NCBI GenBank assembly: GCA_905221605.1 | Contig: CAJNDS010001791.1 | Coordinates: 348,501-412,500 of the forward strand | Direction of reading: 5' to 3' | Length of the DNA stretch: 64,000 bases | Source of the DNA: Symbiodinium natans | Lineage: Eukaryota; Sar; Dinophyceae; Suessiales; Symbiodiniaceae | Part shown: positions 44,141 through 54,370 of the stretch, piece after piece | Position numbering within the stretch: position 1 is the stretch's first letter | Layout of the letters: each line of letters starts with the position of its first letter | Program-made: the position numbers and the translations under genes | The notes under the pieces: generated by a model | Databases searched by the model: none | What the model saw: only the letters and a program-made list of their open reading frames with translations | What the model was told of the DNA's origin: nothing

Positions 44141-45890
44141 TTTAATTAATTTAATTAATTTAATTAATTGAATTAATTTAATTAATTTAATTAATTTACT
44201 TAATTTAATTAATATAATTAATTTAATTAATTTAATTAATTTAATTAATTGAATTAATAGAAATCAACAAATTTCTTTTGCGAATTCAATTAATTTAATT
44301 AATTCAATTAATTGGATTAATTGAATTAATTGAATTCGAAAAACCTCTTTCGCTAATTCAATTAATTCAATTAATTCAATTAATTGGATTAATTGAATTA
44401 ATTGAATTCGAAAAGCATCTTTCGCTAATTCAATTAATTCAATTAATTCAATTATCTGCTTTTTTTTAAAAAACAAAGATTTTCCCTCTATTGAATTAAT
44501 TCAATTAATTCAATTAATTCAATTAATTCAATTAATTCAATTAATTGGATTAATTGAATTAATTGAATTCGAAAAGCATCTTTCGCTAATTCAATTAATT
44601 CAATTAATTCAATTAATTGGATTAATTGAATTAATTGAATTCGAAAAGCATCTTTCGCTAATTCAATTAATTCAATTAATTCAATAATTGAATTAATTGA
44701 ATTAATTGAATTAATTGAATTAATTGAATTAATTGAATTAATTGAATTAATTGAATTAATTGAATTAATTCAATACGCGGGAAATCCGGATTTCGATTAG
44801 GGAACCCCACATAATTGAATTAATTGAATTAATTGAATTCGAAAAACCTCTTTCGCTAATTCAATTAATTCAATTAATTCAATTAATTCAATTAATTGGA
44901 TTAATTGAATTAATTGAATTCGAAAAGCATCTTTCGCTAATTCAATTAATTCAATTAATTCAATTATCTGTTTTTTTTAAAAAACAAAGATTTTCCCTCT
45001 ATTGAATTAATTCAATTAATTCAATTTCAATTAATTGGAATTAATTGGATTAATTGAATTAATTGAATTCGAAAAGCATCTTTCGCTAATTCAATTAATT
45101 CAATTAATTCAATTAATTGGATTAATTGAATTAATTGAATTCGAAAAGCATCTTTCGCTAATTCAATTAATTCAATTAATTCAATTAATTGAATTAATTG
45201 AATTAATTGAATTAATTGAATTAATTGAATTAATTCAATACGCGGGAAATCCGGATTTCGATTAGGGAACCCCACATAATTGAATTAATTGAATTAATTG
45301 AATTCGAAAAACCTCTTTCGCTAATTCAATTAATTCAATTAATTGAATTAATTCAATTAATTCAATTAATTGGATTAATTGAATTAATTGAATTCGAAAA
45401 GCATCTTTCGCTAATTCAATTAATTCAATTAATTCAATTATCTGTTTTTTTTTTTTTAAACAAAGATTTTCCCTCTATTGAATTAATTCAATTAATTCAA
45501 TTAATTCAATTAATTCATTTAATTCAATTAATTCAATTAATTCAATTAATTGGATTAATTGAATTAATTGAATTCGAAAAGCATCTTTCGCTAATTCAAT
45601 TAATTCAATTAATTCAATTAATTGGATTAATTGAATTAATTGAATTCGAAAAGCATCTTTCGCTAATTCAATTAATTCAATTAATTGAATTAATTGAATT
45701 AATTGAATTAATTGAATTAATTGAATTAATTGAATTAATTGAATTAATTCAATACGCGGGAAATCCGGATTTCGATTAGGGAACCCCACATAATTGAATT
45801 AATTGAATTCGAAAAACCTCTTTCGCTAATTCAATTAATTCAATTAATTGGATTAATTAAATTAATCGAATTAGTTAGATTAATTAAATT
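44141..45890. repeat. 9-bp satellite in inverted hairpin arrays
   Basis: Runs of TTGAATTAA face runs of TTCAATTAA, i.e. reverse complements, giving long perfect stems. Many stems are closed by GAATTCGAAA-AGCATC-TTTCGC, where CGAAA and TTTCG extend the stem. A 41-bp cassette (AATACGCGGG...CCCCACATA) sits at 44772, 45237 and 45751. Because the unit is 9 bp, ILE/LEU/GLU/GLN reading frames stay open; these are not genes. Confidence 0.9.
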
Positions 45891-45912
45891 AATTAAAGTG
45901 TCCATAATCTGA

Positions 45913-46285
45913 GTTATCATAATTATGATAACTTTAGGTTCCCAAACCTGAGTTATCATGATTATGATAACTTTAGGTTCCCAAACCTGAGTCATCATAA
46001 TTATGATAACTTTAAGGTCCCCAGTCTGAGTTATCATGATTATGATAACCTTAGGTTCCCAAGCCTGAGTTATCATAATTATGATAACTTTAGGTTCCCA
46101 AACCTGAGTTATCATAATTATGATAACCTTAGGTTCCCAAACCTGAGTTATCATAATTATGATAACTTTAGGTTCCCAAACCTGAGTTATCATAATTATG
46201 ATAACTTTAGAGTCACCAACTGGAGTTATCATAATTATGATAACTCCTTAGGGTCCCACCCCTGAGTTATCATAATTATGATAAC
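45913..46285. repeat. Array of ten 20-bp palindromes (array 1)
   Basis: GTTATCATAATTATGATAAC (exactly self-complementary) or one- to two-base variants, ten times at about 39-bp spacing. The spacers are also conserved and partly palindromic (TTTAGGTTCCCAAACCTGA). The 39-bp period keeps a 130-codon minus-strand frame open (repeat WEPKVIIIMITQV). Copies: 49616-49988, 57705-58077, 61409-61781. Confidence 0.95.
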
Positions 46286-46439
46286 TTTTAATTCGCAGCT
46301 TCACCTTAAGAGAGAGGCGCGCGAATAGGGGGGTGTAATATCAAGCGATTGTGTGCTACAATATGGAGTAGAGGAAGTGTGCAGGTAGGTGTGCGGGACG
46401 ATGAAATAAGACTAGTGAGTAGAATGATGAAGCGTTGAG
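46286..46439. other. Spacer between palindrome array and satellite
   Basis: Non-repetitive 150-185 bp sequence (AATTCGCAGCTTCACCTTAA..., GGGGGGTGTAATATCAAGCG...) that recurs after every palindrome array (from 49989, 58078 and 61782). No coding or RNA structure is evident. Confidence 0.6.
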
Positions 46440-46738
46440 CTCCGAAATCTTAAGGACCATGGCTTGTGATTTGAATCCTTGCAGCAAAAAAAGAGCTTAA
46501 AAACTTAAGGACCAAAGCTTGCGGTTTAACTATTCTGGGCAAAAACTGGACCCCAAATCATAGGGACCAGGGCTTGCGATTTGACCTTTTGGAGCAAAAA
46601 CTGGGCCCAAAATCTTAGGGACCAGGGCTTGCGATGCTACTCTTTGGAGTAAAAAACTCGCCCAAAATCTTCAGGACCAGGGCTTGCGATTTGACTCTTT
46701 GGAGCAAAAACTGTGCCCCAAATCTTAGGGACCAGGGC
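46440..46738. repeat. 56-bp satellite (short array)
   Basis: About five monomers containing GACCAGGGCTTGCGATTTGA and CTCTTTGGAGCAAAAACT. The last monomer is interrupted by the GGCC-hairpin cluster at 46739. Confidence 0.9.
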
Positions 46739-47242
46739 TCGATTTGGCCAAATTTTGCCGGGCAGCCTGCGGGCAAAATTTGGCCAAATCGGGCTGCTCT
46801 TCGTATGCCATGAGAAATGCGCGGCTCGATTTGGCCAAATTTTGCCCGGAGGCTGCCCGGCAAAATTTGGCCAAATCGAGCCGCGCATTTCTCAGCGCGT
46901 ACGACGAGCAGCCCGATTTGGCCAAATTTTGCCCGCAGACTTCCCGGCAAAATTTGGCCAAATCGAGCCGCGATAGTTTAAATAATTTCGGGCCTCCAGA
47001 AAGGCGCGGCTCGATGTGGCCAGATTTTGCCGGGCAGTCTGCGGGCAAAATTTGGCCAAATCGGGCTGCTCGTCGAACGCGATGAGAAATGCGCGGCTCG
47101 ATTTGGCCAAATTTTGCCGGGCAGCCTCCGGGCAAAATTTGGCCAAATCGAGCCGCGCCTTTCTGAAGGCCCGAGATTTTTAAACTATCGCGGCTCGATT
47201 TGGCCAAATTTTGCCGGGCAGCTTCCGGGCAAAATTTGGCCA
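46739..47242. repeat. Cluster of six GGCC-centred hairpins with inverted spacers
   Basis: Six hairpins of about 52 bp: left arm CGATTTGGCCAAATTTTGCC, loop of about 10 bp, right arm GGCAAAATTTGGCCAAATCG. Spacers are also related: spacer 1 is the near reverse complement of spacer 2, spacer 3 of spacer 5, and spacer 4 repeats spacer 1. Arms and spacers keep frames open on both strands (AKFGQIEPR / ARFGQILPG peptides), which are artefacts of the repeat. The second copy is at 58531-59035. The cluster interrupts a 56-bp satellite monomer. Confidence 0.95.
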
Positions 47243-48703
47243 CTCTTTGGAGCAAAAAATGCGCCCAAAATCTTAAGGACCAGGGCTTGCGATTTGACTC
47301 TTTGGAGCAAAAACTAGGCCCCAAATTGTTAGGGACCAGGGCTTGCGATTTAACTCTTTGGAGCAAAAATTAGACCCAAAATCTTAAGGACCAGGGCTTG
47401 CGATTTGACTCTTTGGAGCAAAAACTAGGCCCCAAATTGTTAGGGACCAGGGCTTGCGATTTAACTCTTTGGAGCAAAAATTAGACCCAAAATCTTAAGG
47501 ACCTGGGCTTGCGATTTAACTCTTTTGGGCAAAACATGAACCCAAACTCTCATGGACCAGGGCTTGCGATTTGACTCTTTTAAGCAAAACATGAACCCAA
47601 ACTCTCAGGGACCAGGGCTTGCGATTTGACATTTTGGAGCAAAAACTGGTCCCAAAATCTTAGGGACCAGGGCTTGCGATGCTACTTTTTGGAGCAAAAA
47701 ATGCGCCCAAAATCTTAAGGACCAGGGCTTGCGATTTGACTCTTTGGAGCAAAAACTAGGCCCCAAATTGTTAGGGACCAGGGCTTGCGATTTAACTCTT
47801 TGGAGCAAAAATTAAACCCAAAATCTTAAGGACCAGGGCTTGCGATTTAACTCTTTTGGGCAAAACATGAACCCAAACTCTCATGGACCAGGGCTTGCGA
47901 TTTGACTCTTTTAAGCAAAACATGAACCCAAACTCTCAGGGACCAGGGCTTGCGATTTGACATTTTGGAGCAAAAACTGGTCCCAAAATCTTAGGGACCA
48001 GGGCTTGCGATGCTACTTTTTGGAGCAAAAAATGCGCCCAAAATCTTAAGGACCAGGGCTTGCGATTTGACTCTTTGGAGCAAAAACTAGGCCCCAAATT
48101 GTTAGGGACCAGGGCTTGCGATTTAACTCTTTGGAGCAAAAATTAGACCCAAAATCTAAGGACCAGGGCTTGCGATTTAACTCTTCATGGCAAAACATGA
48201 ACCCAAACTCTCATGGACCAGGGCTTGCGATTTGACTCTTTTAAGCAAAACATGAACCCAAACTCTCAGGGACCAGGGCTTGCGATGCTACTTTTTGGAG
48301 CAAAAAATGCGCCCAAAATCTTAAGGACCAGGGCTTGCGATTTGACTCTTTGGAGCAAAAACTAGGCCCCAAATTGTTAGGGACCAGGGCTTGCGATTTA
48401 ACTCTTTGGAGCAAAAATTAGACCCAAAATCTTAAGGACCAGGGCTTGCGATTTAACTCTTTTGGGCAAAACATGAACCCAAACTCTCATGGACCAGGGC
48501 TTGCGATTTGACTCTTTTAAGCAAAACATGAACCCAAACTCTCAGGGACCAGGGCTTGCGATTTGACATTTTAGAGCAAAAACTGGTCCCAAAATCTTAG
48601 GGACCAGGGCTTGCGATGCTACTTTTTGGAGCAAAAAATGCGCCCAAAATCTTAAGGACCAGGGCTTGCGATTTGACTCTTTGGAGCAAAAACTAGGCCC
48701 CAA
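47243..48703. repeat. 56-bp satellite with 331-bp higher-order repeat
   Basis: About 26 head-to-tail monomers of 54-57 bp. Six distinguishable types recur in fixed order (for example the GACATTTTGGAGC type, then GCTACTTTTTGGAGC, then ACTAGGCCCCAAATTG types), so blocks at 47605 and 47936 are near-identical 331 bp apart. This is the multi-monomer higher-order organisation known from centromeric satellites, produced by unequal exchange. Confidence 0.9.
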
Positions 48704-49610
48704 TTCAATTAATTGGATTAATTGAATTAATTGAATTCGAAAAAGCCTCTTTCGCTAATCCAATTAATTCAATTAATTCAATTATCTATTTCTTTTTTCA
48801 AAGCAAAGATTTCCCCTCTATTGAATTAATTCAATTAATTCAATTAATTCAATTAATTCAATTAATTCAATTCGTTCAATTAATTGAATTAATTGAATTA
48901 ATTGAATTCGAAAAGCCTCCTTCGCTAATTCAAGTAATTCAATTAATTCAATTAACTGAATTAATTGAATTAATTGAATTAATTGAATTAATTGAATTAA
49001 TTGAATTAATTCAATACGCGGGAAATCCGGATTTCGATTAGGGAACCCCACATAATTGAATTAATTGCATTAATTGAATTCGAAAAACCTCTTTCGCTAA
49101 TTCAATTAATTCAATTAATTCAATTAATTGGATTAATTGAATTAATTGAATTCGAAAGCCTCTTTCGCTAATTCAATTAATTCAATTAATTCAATTATCT
49201 ATTTCTTTTTTTCAAAACAAAGATTTCCCCCCTATTGAATTAATTCAATTAATTCAATTAATTCAATTAATTCAATTAATTGAACTAATTGAATTAATTG
49301 AATTAATTGAATTCGAAAAACCTCCTTCGCTAATTCAATTAATTCAATTAGTTCAATTAATTCAATTAATTGAATTAATTGAATTAATTGAATTAAGTGA
49401 ATTAGTTGAATTAATTGAATTAATACAATACGCGGGAAATCCGGATTTCGATTAGGGAACCCCACATAATTGAATTAATTGAAATAATTGAATTCGAAAA
49501 ACCTCTTTCGCTAATTCAACTAATTCAATTAATTCAATTAATTCAATTAATTGGATTAATTGAATTAATTGAATTAATTAGATTAATTAAATTAATTAAA
49601 GGGTCCATAA
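48704..49610. repeat. 9-bp satellite hairpin arrays (second set)
   Basis: Same TTGAATTAA/TTCAATTAA inverted arrays with GAATTCGAAA...TTTCGC closures (variants AAGCCTC, AACCTC). The 41-bp cassette is at 49013 and 49427. Confidence 0.9.
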
Positions 49611-49615
49611 TCTGA

Positions 49616-49988
49616 GTTATCATAATTATGATAACTTTAGGTTCCCAAACCTGAGTTATCATGATTATGATAACCTTAGGTTCCCAAACCTGAGTCATCA
49701 TAATTATGATAACTTTAAGGTCCCCAGTCTGAGTTATCATGATTATGATAACCTTAGGTTCCCAAGCCTGAGTTATCATAATTATGATAACTTTAGGTTC
49801 CCAAACCTGAGTTATCATGATTATGATAACCTTAGGTTCCCAAACCTGAGTTATCATAATTATGATAACTTTAGGTTCCCAAACCTGAGTTATCATAATT
49901 ACGATAACTTTAGAGTCACCAACTGGAGTTATCATAATTATGATAACTCCTTAGGGTCCCACCCCTGAGTTATCATAATTATGGTAAC
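49616..49988. repeat. 20-bp palindrome array (array 2)
   Basis: Ten units as in array 1, with substitutions that break symmetry in some (for example GTTATCATAATTATGGTAAC as the last). Confidence 0.95.
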
Positions 49989-50139
49989 TTTTAATTCGCA
50001 GCTTCACCTTAAGAGAGAGGTGCGCGAATAGGGGGGTGTAATATCAAGCGATTGTGTGCTACAATATGGAGTAGAGGAGGTGTGAGCAAGTAGGTGTGCG
50101 GGACGATGGAATAGGACGAGTGAGTAGAATGATGAAGCG

Positions 50140-50706
50140 TTGAGCTCAAAATCTTAAGGACCATGGCTTGTGATTTGACTCCTTGCAGCAAAAAAAGAGC
50201 CTAAAAACTTAAGGACCAAAGCTTGCGGTTTAACTATTCTGGGCAAAAACTGGGCCCCAAATCTTAGGGACCAGGGCTTGCGATTTGACCTTTTGGAGCA
50301 AAAACTGGGCCCAAAATCTTAGGGACCAGAGCTTGCGATGCTACTCTTTGGAGCAAAAAATGCGCCCAAAATCTTCAGGACCAGGGCTTGCGATTTGACT
50401 CTTTGGAGCAAAAACTGAGCCCCAAATCTTAGGGACCAGGGCTTGCGATTTGACTCTTTGGCGCAAAAATTAAAACCAAAATCTTAGGGATCAGGGCTTG
50501 CGATTTGACTCTTTGGAGCAAAAACTGGGCCCAAGATCTTAGGGACTAGGGCTTGCGATGTCACTCTTTGGAGCAAAAAATGAACCCAAGATCTTAGGGA
50601 CCAGGGCTTGCGATTTGACTCTTTGGAGCAAAAATTGGGCCCCAAATCTTAGGGACCAGGGCTTGCGATTTGACTCTTTGGAGCAAAATATGAACCCAAA
50701 ATGTTA
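50140..50706. repeat. 56-bp satellite (third array)
   Basis: About ten monomers with GACCAGGGCTTGCGATTTGA. It ends abruptly at TGAACCCAAAATGTTAATGT, after which the sequence becomes AT-rich. Confidence 0.9.
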
Positions 50707-50803
50707 ATGTTTTCTGGAACCCCACAATAAGAAACTTACCAAATTTTGCTAATTTTATAGATTTTACCTTTAACGTAAAATTGAGAAAAAATAAAATTGA
50801 TAC

Positions 50804-51264
50804 GAAGACGCACCATTAAGCCAAACATCACATAACCAAATAATAAAAAACTGACTAATTTTATCAATTTTAATGCTTTCTGGGACTCCGTAAAATCAGA
50901 ATCTATGAGGTATATTAATTTGTCATGTGCATCAATATTAAATTGAAAATAAAACCGGAAAATAATAATATAAGATTATATATATTTTTAGTTTATTATT
51001 GTTTCACCAATTTCATTTCAAATGATCTTTTTGAAAAAAAAACGCAAAAAAGGAAAACGAAAAATGTAACAGTTTCACAAATGCAGAGTACATATATATA
51101 TAATATATGTACATACAATATGAGTACAGAGTCGTAACCAGAGTATTGTTGTTTTGCTTAGTGGTGCGTCTTTGCTCTATATGTGCTTGTTTTGCTTGCT
51201 GCTATGTCTTCGCTTACTATATGCCTGTTTGGTTATGTGATGTTTTGCTTAGTGGTGCGTCTTC
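50804..51264. repeat. Inverted arms of 35 bp around an AT-rich segment
   Basis: 50804-50838 is the reverse complement of 51230-51264 at 33 of 35 bases (contains GAAGACGCACCATTAAGCC / GGCTTAATGGTGCGTCTTC). The right arm is one unit of a minisatellite (next entry), so the left arm is an inverted single unit. Also present at 62597-62631 / 63023-63057. Confidence 0.75.
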
Positions 51265-51392
51265 GATCTAGATGCGCTTGTCTTGCTTATTGGCGCGTCT
51301 TCGCTTCCTACATGTTCTATATGCTGTTGTTATACTTATTGGTGCGTCTTCGCATACTATTTGCGGTTGTCTTGCTTAGTGGTGCATTAAAC
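51155..51392. repeat. Degenerate minisatellite, TTGCTTAGTGGTGCGTCTTCG type
   Basis: Five to six imperfect units with GGTGCGTCTTCG followed by (C)TATATG or ACATG. One + strand frame is open (51183-51455) with a hydrophobic Leu/Cys reading that follows the repeat and is not counted as a gene. Confidence 0.8.
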
Positions 51393-51394
51393 CC

Positions 51395-51700
51395 TATCTT
51401 CAGCTCCTTGCAACCTCCGTTTTTGGGCATGTTCAATTTTTCCTGGTTTTACTGATGTTCACCAATAGCAAGCCTTAAAACGTTCAAACCAACACTTTAA
51501 ACACTGATCCCTAAACCCGAAATCTTAAACCCTAAGCCGCCTTCTAAACCCTTAGCCTGTCTTCAACTCCTTACAACCTCCGTTTTTGGACATGTCCCAT
51601 CTTGGTCTGGTTTTTATTGGTTTTCGCCTATACAAAACCCAGAACTTTCAAGCCAACACTTCAAACCCTAAACCCTAAACGCCATTTTTGGACATGTCCA
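51395..51700. repeat. Tandem repeat of about 163 bp with embedded CCCTAAA
   Basis: CTCCTTGCAACCTCCGTTTT (51404) recurs as CTCCTTACAACCTCCGTTTT (51567), each followed by TGG(A/G)CATGT. A third, shortened unit starts at about 51681. CCCTAAA motifs lie between units. Confidence 0.8.
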
Positions 51701-54121
51701 TTTTCCCTTGTCTTTCTGATTTCATCTATAGGTTTTAATAGTTATTTGATAATAATAGCGTTCATACTGATATTGATAGGAACCCCATTAATTTTTAGAT
51801 AGAATCATATCAAGACGAATAGGATTCTTTTCATGTGTTTTTTGATGAATTGTAGTAAGATTCATATTCATATTCACGTTAACAGAATTCTTCTTAATCT
51901 TAATAACATTCACATTAAGATGAACAGGATTCCTATTGAAATAATACTCCTATTAGATTTAACTCTTATTTCCTGCAAAATGCATTCCTGCAAAAAGATA
52001 GAGGAGGGTTTCTCATGACCTATTGCGAGATAGAGAGAAGCTCTTTCATGTAAGAGGTAGGAAATGGCAGAGCTGAGCGCTCCTCCTACCTAGTGACAGG
52101 AAATGAAAAACACAGAGAGCTTCCATCCGTTTTACGAATGAGTTCCTTTATCTCTGAATAGGAGATGAATGAGCTCCTCTATCTTCTCAAAGGAAATGCA
52201 AGAATGGAAGCGAACGAAGTCCGCTATCTTTTAATGCGTAAAAAGAGTGAGAGAGGGGAGCCCTCTCATGACCTATTTAGGAGACAGAAGAGATAGAAAA
52301 GCTTGCTCACTGCGCATTTAGAAGCGGAAGTGAAAGAGAAAGCAAGGGCACTCTGTCACTTCTTACAAAGAGATAGAAGAGCTTTCGGATGACCTCTTAA
52401 AAGATAGAAGAAACTCTCTCAAGCAAACGATTGAGATTGACGAGCTGCGTCATGTCCCATGTAAGGGATAGAGAAAGTCCTTCAAAACTTTGTTTAGGGC
52501 AAAGGAGAGATCTCAAGCAAAAAGGTAGAAGAGCTCTGTCATTTCCTATAAGAGATAAACGGCTTCTTTCATTACTTGAAAAACTATTTCTGAAAAATAG
52601 ACATAATAGAGAACTCCTCTTTCATTTCCTGCAAGAAGATGGAGCAGGTGTCTCATGACCTATTGCGAGATAGAGAAGCTCTTTCATGTAAAAGATAGGA
52701 AATGGTAGAGCTGCGAATTCTTCTACCTATTGACGACATATGACAACGATAGGACATGAGCGAGCTCTTATGATCTCTTATGTAGTACCAGTGCATTCTT
52801 CTATCTCTGAGTAGGAGATGAAAGAGCTCCTCTATCTTCTCATAGGAAACAAAAGAAGTCCTGTATAGGAAACGAAAAGACCCTTTGATAAACCAACAAA
52901 AGAACGGACATGAGTTGATGTCATCCATCTTGTTAATCATCATGAGAGATGGGACATGAAAGAGCTCCTCTTTTGTTTGGAAATGAACTAGTTTTTTTTG
53001 AGTGAAGGATCTCTCTTTCGAATAAATGAGATATCTCTTCTAGGTCCCTCTGTCTCGTAATTGGAAATGAAAGAGTCCTCCCCCCCTCCCCCTCCCCTCT
53101 AACTTCTCATAGAAAATGTAAAAATGGAAATGGACGATGCCCTGTATCTTTTCACGCAGCATATGAGAGAGCTCCTCTCTCTACTAATGGGACATGAAAT
53201 TCCTCCTTTGTTTTCAATGAAAGATCTCTCTCTCGAGGAAATGAGATGTTCTATATCTCTTTCTAGGAAACATTTCAAGTAGGAGAAAGGCTCCTCTCAT
53301 GTAAAAGATAGAGATTGATGAGTTGCGGCGTGTCCGATTTAAGGGATAGAGAAAGCCCTGCGAAACTGTTAGTTAGAGTAAAGGAGAGATCTCAAGTAGA
53401 AAAAGTAGAAGAGCTGTGTCATTTCCTATGAAGAGATAAACGGCTTCTCTGATGACCTCTTCATTGATAGAGAAGCTATTTCTGAAAACTCGACATAGTA
53501 GAGAACTCTCTCTCTCATTTCCTGCGAAAAGCTAGAGGAGGTCTCTCACGACGTATTGCGAGATAGAGAAGCTCTTTCATGTACCAGATAGGAAACGGTA
53601 GAGCTGAGGATTCCCCTACCTATTGACGACATATGAAAAAGATAGGACATCAGAGAGCTCTTTTGATCTCTTACGCATTACCAATGTACTCTTCTATCTT
53701 TGAGTAGGAGATGAAAGAGCTCCTCTAATCTTCTCATAGAAACAAAAGAAGCCCTGTATAGGAAACGAAAAGACCCTTTGATAAACCAACAAAAGAACGG
53801 ACATGAATCGATGTCATCCATCTTGTTAATCATAATGAGAGATAGGACATGAAAGAACTCCTCGTTTGCTTGGAAATGAACTAGTTTTTTTTCTCTGCGT
53901 GAAGGATCTCTCTTTCGAATAAATGAGATATCTTTTCTATGTCCCTCTGTGTCGTGTTTGGAAATGAGAGAGCCCTCCCCCCCCCCCTCTGCTCTATCTT
54001 CTCATAGAAAATGGAAATGAACCATGTCCTCTTTCTTTTAATGCAGAATGCGAGAGCTCCTCTCTCTCTCCTTATGGGACATGCAAGTCCTCCTGTATTT
54101 TGTTTTCAATGAAAGATCTCT

Positions 54122-54314
54122 CTCTCTCTCTCTCTCTTCTTCTTCTTCTTCTTCTTCTTCTTCTTCTTCTGCAGGGCTTAAGGGGCCAGCAGACCCCCCG
54201 CGCGCGTGGCGCGCCCAATCCGTCCGGTCTCGTTGTGACACAGGGGCCCCCGGCGACAGCGACAAAGTTCCCGCGAGCCCGGGGGCTCTTCTCTATCATT
54301 TCCTAATCTTCTCC

Positions 54315-54363
<49 letters not shown>

Positions 54364-54370
54364 TCCCTCT
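54122..54370. repeat. (CT)n and (TTC)n microsatellites flanking a GC-rich insert
   Basis: (CT)n then (TTC)n at 54122-54170, and (CT)n at 54309-54381. In the next copy of the block (about 55290-55326) a single (CT)n tract occupies the place. Confidence 0.9.
54171..54306 (+). CDS. GC-rich exon-like insert
   Basis: After (TTC)n and CTGCAG the frame reads GLRGQQTPRARGAPNPSGLV then VTQGPPATATKFPRARGLFS, ending in TAA at 54304-54306. Composition is strongly GC-rich, unlike the AT/purine-rich surroundings. Another frame (AGLKGPADPPRAW) is also open. It looks like a captured exon or a piece of genic DNA; expression is doubtful. Confidence 0.3.

Noticed and set aside
45027-45789. Long ORFs encoding IQLIQLIELIELI-type proteins
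   Set aside because: They follow directly from a 9-bp satellite read in any stop-free frame; the same happens on the opposite strand.
45913-46285. CRISPR-like regular repeat-spacer array
   Set aside because: The 'spacers' are conserved copies of one sequence, the repeats are perfect DNA palindromes, no cas genes are present and the context is eukaryotic.
46725-47366. 213-codon minus-strand ORF rich in AKFGQIEPR / DLAKFCPEAARQNLAKSS
   Set aside because: Produced by the GGCC hairpins and satellite monomers; both strands are open and composition mirrors the repeat.
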